A DNA stretch of 6,568 bases. Source: Ignavibacteriaceae bacterium. Its GTDB lineage: Bacteria; Bacteroidota; Ignavibacteria; Ignavibacteriales; Ignavibacteriaceae. Shown here one piece after another: positions 1 through 6,041 of the stretch. Location of the stretch: NCBI GenBank assembly GCA_025455085.1, contig JALONF010000114.1, positions 1-6,568 on the forward strand, given 5' to 3'. Positions within the stretch are counted from its first letter, which is position 1, and every line of letters begins with the position of its first letter. The notes under the pieces were generated by a model. That model worked only from the letters and a program-made list of their open reading frames with translations, did not search any database and was not told the origin of the DNA. Both the position numbers and the translations under genes were made by a program.

Positions 1-421
1 AGATCATCACTCCGTAAGTTTCACCGAGATAAATTTCCATTTCCGGCACAAGATATTTTCTCCGTGAAGGATCTTTGTGCCGTGCGATGAACTCCTGCAT
101 CATTCCGCTTTCTGCAACACCGGGACGAATAACAGAACTCGCCGCAGTGAGCATCTCAAAAGTTTCAACATCAAGTCTGCGGAGAAGCGAACGCATTCCC
201 GGCGATTCAATATAAAAGCAGCCGATAGTCTTTCCTGAACGAATTAATTCTTTTGTTGCAGGATCGTTGAAGAGCATATCAAAATCGAAGATATCAAAAT
301 CAATATTGCCGGTGTGTTTTGGTATCGGCGGATAGAGAGTATGTATCTTTGCCTGTCCGCGCCATTCCGGCGGGATTTGGTAAATTAGTAAATCATCTAT
401 TTTTGAGCTATTTTCAAACAT
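1..421 (-). CDS. DnaE-like DNA polymerase III alpha segment, lacking the N-terminal half (3' end beyond window)
   Basis: I translated 140 codons by hand from an ATG at 421; the frame stays open to the window edge. Residues 64-140 match the central part of bacterial replicative polymerase alpha subunits, in the form found as a short second DnaE in Bacteroidota/Chlorobi: TIGCFYIESPGMRSLL (65-80), the TAASSVIRPGVAESGMMQEF block (92-111), and ETYGVMI (134-140). In full-length DnaE these blocks follow the PHP domain and the palm motifs that carry the three catalytic aspartates. Here only about 60 residues precede them, and residues 1-40 are unrecognised. An in-frame TAG lies eight codons upstream of the ATG with no alternative start between, so the frame cannot extend. 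No Shine-Dalgarno is visible. A promoter-like pair and a palindrome sit directly upstream. It could be a decaying fragment, a non-catalytic paralogue, or one half of a split gene. Family assignment is firm; functional status is open. Confidence 0.8.
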   Translation of the reverse strand, partial: MFENSSKIDDLLIYQIPPEWRGQAKIHTLYPPIPKHTGNIDFDIFDFDMLFNDPATKELIRSGKTIGCFYIESPGMRSLLRRLDVETFEMLTAASSVIRPGVAESGMMQEFIARHKDPSRRKYLVPEMEIYLGETYGVMI

Positions 422-451
422 ATTATAGTGAACATTTGCACACTATAATAT
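420..451. repeat. Perfect 11-bp inverted repeat over the dnaE-like start codon (candidate operator or hairpin)
   Basis: ATATTATAGTG (420-430) and CACTATAATAT (441-451) are exact reverse complements around a 10-base spacer. The half-site centres lie 21 bp apart, two helical turns, which suits a dimeric DNA-binding protein. The right arm overlaps a candidate minus-strand -10 box and the left arm includes the first two bases of the ATG at 421. Bound protein could block the promoter; alternatively, a transcript starting further upstream could fold to occlude the start codon. No similar half-site was noticed elsewhere in the window. The repeat is directly visible; the regulatory role is inferred. 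Confidence 0.65.
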
Positions 452-474
452 AATCTTTTAAAATTTAAATTCAA
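445..474 (-). promoter_or_regulatory. Candidate promoter of the dnaE-like gene
   Basis: On the minus strand, TTGAAT (474-469) is followed after 18 bases by TATTAT (450-445), or after 16 bases by TATATT (452-447). Transcription would start near 437-439, inside the palindrome spacer, giving a leader of roughly 17 bases without a Shine-Dalgarno. The surroundings are very AT-rich, so chance matches are likely. The overlap with the palindrome arm and the position just before the gene are the main support. Confidence 0.4.
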
Positions 475-730
475 GAGGGAATTTTAATTTCGATTGCCGA
501 TTGTTGATTTCTGAATTTAGGAAAGCCCAACTACTGTTCGATAAAAAAACTTTTTCGAATTCTCCCTTAAATAGCCCACTTTTGATTCACCAATTTTGTT
601 TTGAAACAACAACGAAAAAATAATTAGCAATTTGCAGAAGAATTTCAATCACTTTTTATTTGGTCTGTGAGTTGAATAATTAGCTAAGCACAACTTCTTT
701 TGAGAATAGAATTGTGATCATACAACAACG

Positions 731-765
731 AGTGGCTGTCTGTATTTTCTGGGCAGCCATTTTTT
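731..765 (+). terminator. Intrinsic terminator with no ORF upstream
   Basis: AGTGGCTGTC (731-740) pairs with GGCAGCCATT (752-761), giving a 10-bp stem that includes two G-T wobbles. An 11-base loop separates the arms and a run of six T (760-765) follows. The opposite strand has no T-run after the stem, so it works only left to right. No plus-strand gene precedes it in the window, so it may end a small non-coding RNA or a transcript started within 440-690. Confidence 0.7.
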
Positions 766-791
766 GGCATAGTATTTTTAATAATTCACGC

Positions 792-842
792 TTGACAATT
801 GTTGATTTACTTTTTTTCATCTAAGTATTGCGTTTAGGTTTT
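792..842 (+). promoter_or_regulatory. Possible promoter region of the CPXCG gene
   Basis: A perfect TTGACA hexamer lies at 792-797, about 90 bases before the GTG start, just after the terminator. The -10 is not clear: the hexamer at 17-base spacing (815-820, TTTCAT) is poor, TAAGTA (822-827) lies too far from it, and TAGGTTTT (835-842) resembles the Bacteroidota-type TAnnTTTG box in seven of eight positions but also lacks a matching upstream element. The location is plausible; the exact elements are uncertain. Confidence 0.3.
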
Positions 843-889
843 AATTTATTTTAGTTTCGGTAAGAGTTAACAAATCGTAAGGTGAAAAC

Positions 890-1090
890 GTGCAAACAGA
901 TGATGTTCTAAACTGGGTTTGTCAGTACTGCGGAGAGGAAAATGAAATTTGGGTTGATCTCACAGTTAAGGGAGATCAAGACTTTATTGAAGATTGCGAA
1001 GTGTGCTGCAGACCGAACAGGATACTTATCAAACATGATAAAGAAGATGAAGAATATATATTCGTTGAGTCGCGGATAACGGATGAGTGA
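890..1090 (+). CDS. CPXCG-type cysteine-rich zinc-ribbon protein, 66 aa
   Basis: This small protein matches the Cys_rich_CPXG family, short bacterial proteins of unknown function, and is of typical family length. It has two paired-cysteine knuckles: C11-x2-C14 followed by GEEN, and C36-x2-C39 with an adjacent C40 followed by RPN. The EDCEVCCRPN stretch (34-43) is the family's most characteristic segment. Four cysteines likely bind one zinc ion. There is no signal peptide or membrane segment, so it should be cytoplasmic; the C-terminal third is strongly charged. The start is GTG, supported by AAGGTG (879-884) five bases upstream. It runs convergent to the division genes, with 53 bases between its stop and the end of the microprotein gene, so it is not part of that operon. 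Confidence 0.85.
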   Translation: MQTDDVLNWVCQYCGEENEIWVDLTVKGDQDFIEDCEVCCRPNRILIKHDKEDEEYIFVESRITDE

Positions 1091-1117
1091 TATTTCTTAA
1101 GTTAATAATTAAACAAT

Positions 1118-1152
1118 AAAAAAATCATCGCCGGTAAAAGACCTTACTCGAT
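1118..1152 (-). terminator. Likely intrinsic terminator of the division-gene transcript
   Basis: On the minus strand ATCG-A-GTAA (1152-1144) can pair with TTAC-CGG-CGAT (1137-1127) around a 6-base loop, followed two bases later by seven T (1124-1118). The stem is interrupted by a 1 by 3 internal loop, so it is moderate in strength. It overlaps the stop codon of the microprotein gene, which would place that gene at the end of the same transcript. The plus strand has no T-run on the matching side. Confidence 0.45.
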
Positions 1153-1275
1153 TCTTAAGCCTTCTCTCATTCGAATCTTCATCAGATTCTCATCAGCTTC
1201 TCTACGAACTGCTCCAAAAACCAATGCGATATTTAATGCAACCGACAGGACTAGCAGGATTACTAACAGCATCAT
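1144..1275 (-). CDS. Single-pass membrane microprotein, 43 aa, unknown function
   Basis: A short ORF lies 84 bases downstream of ftsZ on the same strand. It starts with two ATG codons (1275 and 1272) behind a strong GGAGGG (1285-1280) four bases upstream, the same arrangement as at ftsZ. The product begins MMLLVILLVLSVALNIALVF, an uninterrupted hydrophobic segment (about residues 1-20), followed by a highly charged tail (GAVRREADENLMKIRMREGL and a short end). Tail charge suggests N-out/C-in topology or membrane tethering of a short amphipathic helix. I do not recognise the family. The position suggests co-transcription with ftsZ; no terminator was seen between them, and a likely one overlaps this gene's stop. 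The ribosome site, sharp TM segment and stop/terminator arrangement argue for a real gene. Conservation is untested. Confidence 0.7.
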   Translation of the reverse strand: MMLLVILLVLSVALNIALVFGAVRREADENLMKIRMREGLRIE

Positions 1276-1359
1276 AGAACCCTCCGAGGTTGATAATTAC
1301 AAAGAATTAACTTATAGCAAACTCCTCACCGTAAAAATATACAATTCATTAATTCAATA

Positions 1360-2643
1360 CTAGTCCATAATCATTCTTAAAAAAGAAGAACTTTCATCGT
1401 CATCGTCATTAGTTTTTTTATTTGGCTCTTTATTTTCCATTTTCTCTTTTGCCCAGCTGTAACGGGATGCTTTTTCAGAGAATGAATTTTCCGGTTCCTC
1501 ATCCTCCGGTTCCTCAATCTGTGATGAAGGACTTTTTACTCTAAGTATTGTCGGGACATCCAGATCTTCTTTATCAATATTAGTAGTATCCATAAAGTTA
1601 AAACCGCTTCTCATACTAAGTTGCTCACCCGGTTTTTTAGTGTGGGATTTGAACGTACTTGCAGCGAAGGATTTCCTCGCACTATCAAAACCTGTTGCAA
1701 TTACAGTATAGGAAACGTAATCGTTCATCTCTTCTTTCCTAACACATCCAAAGATTACATTTGCTTCTTCACCTGCAGCTTCGAAGATAACGTTGTTGCC
1801 TTCATTTATTTCCTGAAGCGTGAGATTACTTGAACCTGAAATGTTGAGCAGTACGCTTTTTGCTCCTCTAATATTAACTCCTTCTAACAAAGGACTGGAA
1901 ATTGCCTTCTGTGCCGCTTCGATAGCACGGTTTTCACCGCTTGCTATTCCGCATCCCATTAAAGCTTCACCACTCTGGTTCATCACTGCACGAACATCAG
2001 CAAAGTCGACGTTAATCAATCCTTCGACTGTGATAATATCAGCTATACCTCGTGTTGCTTCATAGAGAACCTCATTTGGTTTATCAAAGGCTGCAAAAGC
2101 ATTAATGTTGCCATCAAGAATGCTTAGTATTCTTTCGTTAGGAATTACAATTAAGCTGTCGACGTGTTTTCTTAATTCCTTTATTCCTTCGTCAGCATTG
2201 ATCATTCTGGTTTTGCCTTCCCATCTGAAAGGTTTAGTTACAATACCTACAACCAAGGCGCCAATACTCTGAGCAACTGAAGCAATTATTGGTGCACCTC
2301 CGGTCCCGGTACCACCGCCCATTCCTGCAGTAATAAAAACCATATCACTGCCGTTAAGCACAGCAGCAATTTTATCCCGGTCCTCTTCAACAGCTTTTCT
2401 GCCGATGTTGGGATCGGCACCCGCACCAAGTCCGCGGGTAATATTTGTTCCAACCTGAATTTTGTGATGAGCCTTACTGCTTTCCAATACCTGTGCATCG
2501 GTATTAACGGCGACATACTCAACACCATTTAAACCTCTGGCAATCATACTTCCCAGAGCATTGCAACCTCCGCCGCCGACTCCAATTACTTTGAGAACAG
2601 CAGACATTGGTTTTTCTCTATCGAGAGTGGCGAACTTTATCAT
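1360..2643 (-). CDS. ftsZ: Cell division protein FtsZ, 427 aa
   Basis: FtsZ is the tubulin-like GTPase that polymerises into the cytokinetic ring. Numbered from the ATG at 2643: the nucleotide-binding start VIGVGGGGCNA (19-29), the GGGTGTG signature (109-115), and the T7 synergy loop NVDFADVR (211-218) with D213 and D216, which complete the GTPase site of the neighbouring subunit. The core ends near 320. An FtsA/ZipA-type C-terminal peptide, DVPTILR, lies at 362-368. It is not terminal: about 59 acidic, lysine-rich residues follow, ending FLRMIMD. An upstream TTG/ATG pair (2679, 2676) would add 12 residues, but AGGAGG at 2653-2648 sits four bases before the ATG at 2643, and a start there gives the usual FtsZ N-terminus. 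This leaves a 22-base gap after ftsA. Confidence 0.97.
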   Translation of the reverse strand: MIKFATLDREKPMSAVLKVIGVGGGGCNALGSMIARGLNGVEYVAVNTDAQVLESSKAHHKIQVGTNITRGLGAGADPNIGRKAVEEDRDKIAAVLNGSDMVFITAGMGGGTGTGGAPIIASVAQSIGALVVGIVTKPFRWEGKTRMINADEGIKELRKHVDSLIVIPNERILSILDGNINAFAAFDKPNEVLYEATRGIADIITVEGLINVDFADVRAVMNQSGEALMGCGIASGENRAIEAAQKAISSPLLEGVNIRGAKSVLLNISGSSNLTLQEINEGNNVIFEAAGEEANVIFGCVRKEEMNDYVSYTVIATGFDSARKSFAASTFKSHTKKPGEQLSMRSGFNFMDTTNIDKEDLDVPTILRVKSPSSQIEEPEDEEPENSFSEKASRYSWAKEKMENKEPNKKTNDDDDESSSFLRMIMD

Positions 2644-2647
2644 GGAC

Positions 2648-2653
2648 CCTCCT
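2648..2653 (-). promoter_or_regulatory. Strong Shine-Dalgarno of ftsZ (decides the start)
   Basis: AGGAGG, four bases before the ATG at 2643. The TTG at 2679 and the ATG at 2676 lie inside the 3' end of ftsA and have no comparable site. An independent ribosome site fits the need for more FtsZ than FtsA. Confidence 0.8.
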
Positions 2654-2665
2654 GTATTAGATTTG

Positions 2666-3910
2666 TTATAATTCATCAAAAAATTCCTGTACTCTTTTTA
2701 CAAATAGTTTAATTGTGTTTTTTGTTTCTTTTTTCTTTTTTATTAACTGATAATCACTCGATTTGCTTCCCGGAATTCCTCTTATTAATCCTGCAACGGT
2801 AGCAAATTCAGGACTTTCAATTTCAGTGGACAGACCCTCACCTAATTCCTGCGGAACACCAATACGTGCTGGCAAACCAAAAACTTCTTCTGCGAGTTCC
2901 GGACAGCCGCGAAGCAGTGATCCTCCGCCAGTGAGAACAATACCTGCTTTTACTTTATTTTTATAACCAGCGCTTCTCAACTCGTTATCAATCAAAGTAA
3001 ATAATTCTCTCATTCGCAGGCTGATGATTTGAGTAAGAAGACTTATTGGAATTTTTGTATTTCCTCTTGCACCAACTCCTTTGATCAGAATATCTTCATC
3101 TTTTATAATTGCAGTTTCAATAGCATAGCCGTATTCTTTTTTCAATTTCTCTGCTTCTTCAGTTACTACTCCCAGAGATTCTCTGATATCATTTGTTACT
3201 TGATTGCCTGCAATGCCAATTACTTTTGTATGCTTGATTGCTTTTTTGTGATAGATAGCAATGTCAGTTGTCCCGCCTCCAATATCAAGTAAAATGACAC
3301 CTAGATCTTTTTCACTTTCTTCAAGAACGGATGTGCTTGATGCTATTGGCTGGAGTATATAGTCTTTAACTTTTAATCCAGCACGTTCAACAGATTTTTT
3401 AATATTCTGTATGGCAGGAATTGATGCGAGAACTACATGATTACTTGCTTCCAATCTTGATCCCGACATACCAATAGGGTTCTCAATTCCTGGCTGATGA
3501 TCAACAGAAAATTCTATCGGGATGATGTGAAGAATTTGTCTGTCCGAAGGAATTCTTATTGTCCGAACATCAGCTTCCAGTCTTTCAAGGTCTTTCTTCG
3601 TTATTTCCTTTTCATCACTGCTAATGGTCACATAGTTTCTGTGCAGGAGGCTTGTAATATGCTCACCGGCAACTCCCACATTAACCAGGTTGATAGCAAT
3701 ACCGGCGCGATTGGAGGCAATAGACATTGCTTCTTTTATTGCTTCAGCTGTTTTGCCGATGTTTGCAACCAGACCTTTGTGCAATCCTTCTGATGGTGCT
3801 ATTCCAAAGCCGAGAATATTGAATGACTGCTTTCCTTCTTCTCTCTCAGCTATAACAGCACATACCTTCGTTGTGCCTAAATCTATTCCTGCTATGATTT
3901 CTTTTTTCAT
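2666..3910 (-). CDS. ftsA: Cell division protein FtsA, 414 aa
   Basis: FtsA is the actin-like ATPase that tethers FtsZ filaments to the inner membrane and recruits later divisome proteins. The actin-fold ATP site is complete: phosphate-1 motif DLGTTKVCAV (10-19), phosphate-2 motif LLDIGGGTTDIAIY (207-220), and adenosine motif GIVLTGGGSLLRG (323-335). The FtsA-specific 1C domain lies at roughly 83-165. The C-terminus (398-414, NTIKLFVKRVQEFFDEL) forms an amphipathic helix, the expected membrane-targeting sequence, after a basic linker (KKKK at 391-394). Length is close to the usual 410-420. The start ATG overlaps the ftsQ stop by four bases (ATGA), and no strong Shine-Dalgarno is seen, so translation is probably coupled to ftsQ. 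Confidence 0.97.
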   Translation of the reverse strand: MKKEIIAGIDLGTTKVCAVIAEREEGKQSFNILGFGIAPSEGLHKGLVANIGKTAEAIKEAMSIASNRAGIAINLVNVGVAGEHITSLLHRNYVTISSDEKEITKKDLERLEADVRTIRIPSDRQILHIIPIEFSVDHQPGIENPIGMSGSRLEASNHVVLASIPAIQNIKKSVERAGLKVKDYILQPIASSTSVLEESEKDLGVILLDIGGGTTDIAIYHKKAIKHTKVIGIAGNQVTNDIRESLGVVTEEAEKLKKEYGYAIETAIIKDEDILIKGVGARGNTKIPISLLTQIISLRMRELFTLIDNELRSAGYKNKVKAGIVLTGGGSLLRGCPELAEEVFGLPARIGVPQELGEGLSTEIESPEFATVAGLIRGIPGSKSSDYQLIKKKKETKNTIKLFVKRVQEFFDEL

Positions 3911-4665
3911 CCGCTTATCAATTCTGTTTTTCTTTTACCAATAAATACTTTGTTCTTGTAACGAAGGTCCAAGTACTCTGTATTTCCATTAATAATTTCT
4001 TCATTAAATAACTGCTGCCAGAGATTTTTCAGGATGAGTGCTTTCTTTACTTCATCGCTCTTGCCAAACAGAACCGGGAAATTGAATCCGGTGAAAGTTA
4101 GAATGGCATCTCCGCTCTTTCTCAAATTTATTTCTGCAAGAAGCTTCCGAACATTTGTATCACTCATACTGATCGCATCAATAATCCTGAATGCAAATTC
4201 CATATTCCGCAGACTGTTTTCATTTTTTCCTGCTGCACCCATATTCGAAATCACAGGTAAATCCTTGATTTTGGAGGGAGGGAAAAGCGGAAGCGTTTCT
4301 AAATCACCGGTAATGAGTTTTAATTCATTCTTTTGAAGCAGGGCAGCTTTTATTTCCTTCTCTTGAACCTCAACCAGGATTTTATTTACACCATCGAATT
4401 CAACTTCCGCTTTTCTCAGGTAGGGATGTTTTTCAATTTTTGTTTTAACTTCTAACAGAGTTAAGTTTTCATATTTTGTAGAATCGCTCAAACCAGCATA
4501 TCGTAAATACTCTTTTGCCGGCAGCAATGTGTTTTCAGTTATTTCTATTTGATTGTAAACCTGCTTATGACTTGCTTTGGATCCGGTAATCATCAAATAG
4601 CTGAACCCGATTATCAAAACTAAAAAGACAACTAAACCAAAAAATTTGCTTCTACGTTCGCTCAA
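3907..4665 (-). CDS. ftsQ: Cell division protein FtsQ/DivIB, 252 aa
   Basis: FtsQ is a bitopic divisome protein that links the early FtsZ/FtsA assembly to the septal synthases through FtsB/FtsL. Visible features: a short basic N-terminus (SERRSK), one TM helix (about 9-26), a periplasmic POTRA-like domain (about 35-105) with KHPYLRKAEVEF at 79-90, and a beta domain ending with EYLDLRYKNKVFIGK (230-244), which is characteristic of the family. The sequence is otherwise divergent, as usual for FtsQ, so the call also rests on its place between murC and ftsA. It starts with TTG, overlapping the murC stop (TTGA). A strong AGGAGG (4678-4673) seven bases upstream supports this rare start. Confidence 0.9.
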   Translation of the reverse strand: MSERRSKFFGLVVFLVLIIGFSYLMITGSKASHKQVYNQIEITENTLLPAKEYLRYAGLSDSTKYENLTLLEVKTKIEKHPYLRKAEVEFDGVNKILVEVQEKEIKAALLQKNELKLITGDLETLPLFPPSKIKDLPVISNMGAAGKNENSLRNMEFAFRIIDAISMSDTNVRKLLAEINLRKSGDAILTFTGFNFPVLFGKSDEVKKALILKNLWQQLFNEEIINGNTEYLDLRYKNKVFIGKRKTELISG

Positions 4666-6041
4666 TGTTTTTCCTCCTTCAGCAGTTCAACAAATTTTTC
4701 GCCGTACTTCCATATATCACCAGCACCCATTGTAATTATTATGTCGTTTTTCTTTTTCAGCTCCATAAGTTTTTTAGGTATATCTTTTTTATCAGGGACA
4801 TAGATTACATTCTTATGCCCATACTTTTTTGTAATGTTCGCTATCATTTCACCGGTTACGCCTTCAATTGGTTTTTCTCTTGCAGGATAGATATCGGTGC
4901 AAACGAATACATCTGAGTTCAGGAAGGATCTTCCAAAATCCTGATAAAAATCTTTTGTTCTTGAATAAAGATGCGGTTGAAATACCACCACTAATCTTTT
5001 ATCCCATGCTGCTCGTATTCCAGCAAGTGTAGCAGAGGATTCAGTTGGATGATGAGCATAATCATCAAGAACCAGAATATCATTCTTATATTTTGTTTCG
5101 AACCTTCTGTACACACCTTTGAATTTTTCTAACGCTTTTTTGATTACATTAAAATCAATTCCCAGCTCCATTCCGATTGTAACTGCAACCAGGGAATTCT
5201 TTACATAATGCTCGCCCGGGATGTTGAGCTTAACATTTCCAAGTTCTTTCCCTTTATAGATGACGGTATACTTGCTGCTGAATCCTTCAAATTCAATATC
5301 GATTGCTCTTACATCTGCCTGTGCAGTGGTTCCATAAGTGAATACTGTTTTGTTAATAAATGGGATAATATCCTGAAGCGCCGGTTCATCTAAACAAATA
5401 ACAACAAATCCATAGAACGGAACCTTGTTCGCAAATTCGATGAATGCAGTTTTAATATCATCAAGATCTTTGTAGGTATCGAGATGTTCCCGTTCAAGAG
5501 TTGTGACAGCAGCAATCGTTGGAGTAAGTTTTAAAAAAGTCCTGTCGAATTCATCAGCTTCAACTACTATGAACTCACCATTTCCTAACCTGGCATTTGT
5601 TCCACCGAGACCACTTAACTTTCCGCCAACAATAATCGTAGGATCAATTCCGCCTTCTGTGAGAGTTAATCCGACCATAGAAGTTGTTGTGGTTTTTCCA
5701 TGAGTTCCGGCAATTCCAATTCCATATTGCATCCTCATAGTTTCGGCAAGCATTTCAGCACGCTTTATAATTGGAATGTTCCTGTCAGCAGCAGCTCGCA
5801 CTTCTGGATTATCCGGAACTACGGCGGATGAATACACGAGTACGTCCACATCCTTCACATTATCAGCAGAATGTCCCTCATAAATTTTAGCTCCTAGTTC
5901 TGCTAACCTGCTTGTGACCTCCGTAAGATTTAGGTCTGAACCTGATACTTCAAAACCTTTATTTAAAAGTATTTCAGCGATGCCGCTCATACCGATGCCG
6001 CCGATGCCGACAAAATGTATTTTTTTAATACTTTTAAACAC
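4662..6041 (-). CDS. murC: UDP-N-acetylmuramate--L-alanine ligase MurC, 459 aa
   Basis: MurC is the cytoplasmic ATP-dependent ligase that adds L-alanine to UDP-MurNAc, the first residue of the peptidoglycan stem peptide. The three Mur-ligase domains are intact: an N-terminal Rossmann domain with GIGGIGMSG (12-20); a central ATPase domain with P-loop AGTHGKTTT (111-119), EADEFDRTFL (161-170) and EREHLDTY (183-190); and a C-terminal domain with DYAHHPTE (327-334), FQPHLYSRT (354-362) and MGAGDIW (438-444). DYAHHP and FQPHLYSRT are typical of MurC among the Mur ligases. Length is normal. The start is GTG at 6041; an in-frame TAG lies just upstream and the N-terminus begins right before the Rossmann strand. 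It overlaps the preceding gene by eight bases with only a weak AAGAG ribosome site, so it probably depends on coupling. Confidence 0.97.
   Translation of the reverse strand: MFKSIKKIHFVGIGGIGMSGIAEILLNKGFEVSGSDLNLTEVTSRLAELGAKIYEGHSADNVKDVDVLVYSSAVVPDNPEVRAAADRNIPIIKRAEMLAETMRMQYGIGIAGTHGKTTTTSMVGLTLTEGGIDPTIIVGGKLSGLGGTNARLGNGEFIVVEADEFDRTFLKLTPTIAAVTTLEREHLDTYKDLDDIKTAFIEFANKVPFYGFVVICLDEPALQDIIPFINKTVFTYGTTAQADVRAIDIEFEGFSSKYTVIYKGKELGNVKLNIPGEHYVKNSLVAVTIGMELGIDFNVIKKALEKFKGVYRRFETKYKNDILVLDDYAHHPTESSATLAGIRAAWDKRLVVVFQPHLYSRTKDFYQDFGRSFLNSDVFVCTDIYPAREKPIEGVTGEMIANITKKYGHKNVIYVPDKKDIPKKLMELKKKNDIIITMGAGDIWKYGEKFVELLKEEKH
4673..4678 (-). promoter_or_regulatory. Shine-Dalgarno of ftsQ inside the end of murC
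   Basis: AGGAGG, seven bases before the TTG at 4665 and inside the last codons of murC. It supports the TTG as a genuine start, since TTG alone would be weak evidence. Confidence 0.75.

Larger units (their letters stand above)
422..889. other. 468-base gene-free region between divergent genes
   Basis: No convincing ORF was found on either strand. It contains, from left to right: the palindrome and minus-strand promoter candidate of the dnaE-like gene; an AT-rich stretch (about 475-660) with no recognised feature; a weak hairpin at 689-716 (CACAA pairing with TTGTG, inner TTCT with AGAA); a good plus-strand intrinsic terminator (731-765); and a TTGACA hexamer before the CPXCG gene. Two 10-base direct repeats occur: ACAACAACGA at 606-615 and 722-731, and AATAATTAGC at 619-628 and 675-684. 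No tRNA, 5S rRNA or tmRNA signature was recognised. Confidence 0.6.

Noticed and set aside
300..421. Split-intein C-fragment ahead of the DnaE segment, as in cyanobacterial dnaE
   Set aside because: The first 40 residues show no intein block and no His-Asn end before a Cys, Ser or Thr at a plausible junction.
714..824. 36-codon ORF from GTG across the terminator hairpin
   Set aside because: There is no ribosome site, it runs through a terminator stem and T-run, and the residue pattern reflects AT-rich noncoding sequence.
422..889. Known structured RNA (tRNA, 5S, tmRNA, SRP or 6S RNA)
   Set aside because: No cloverleaf, T-loop, CCA end or other signature was found; only a generic terminator and a weak hairpin.
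2286..2528. 80-residue minus-strand ORF within ftsZ
   Set aside because: Alternate-frame shadow of the highly conserved ftsZ GTPase domain; no ribosome site or family resemblance.
2644..2679. Twelve-residue N-terminal extension of FtsZ from TTG 2679 or ATG 2676
   Set aside because: It lies partly inside ftsA, has no ribosome site, and a perfect AGGAGG precedes the ATG at 2643, which gives a normal FtsZ N-terminus.
3497..3944. Plus-strand ORFs antisense to ftsA
   Set aside because: They mirror conserved ftsA codons; composition and lack of recognisable motifs mark them as shadows, as with other plus-strand ORFs at 1621-5703.
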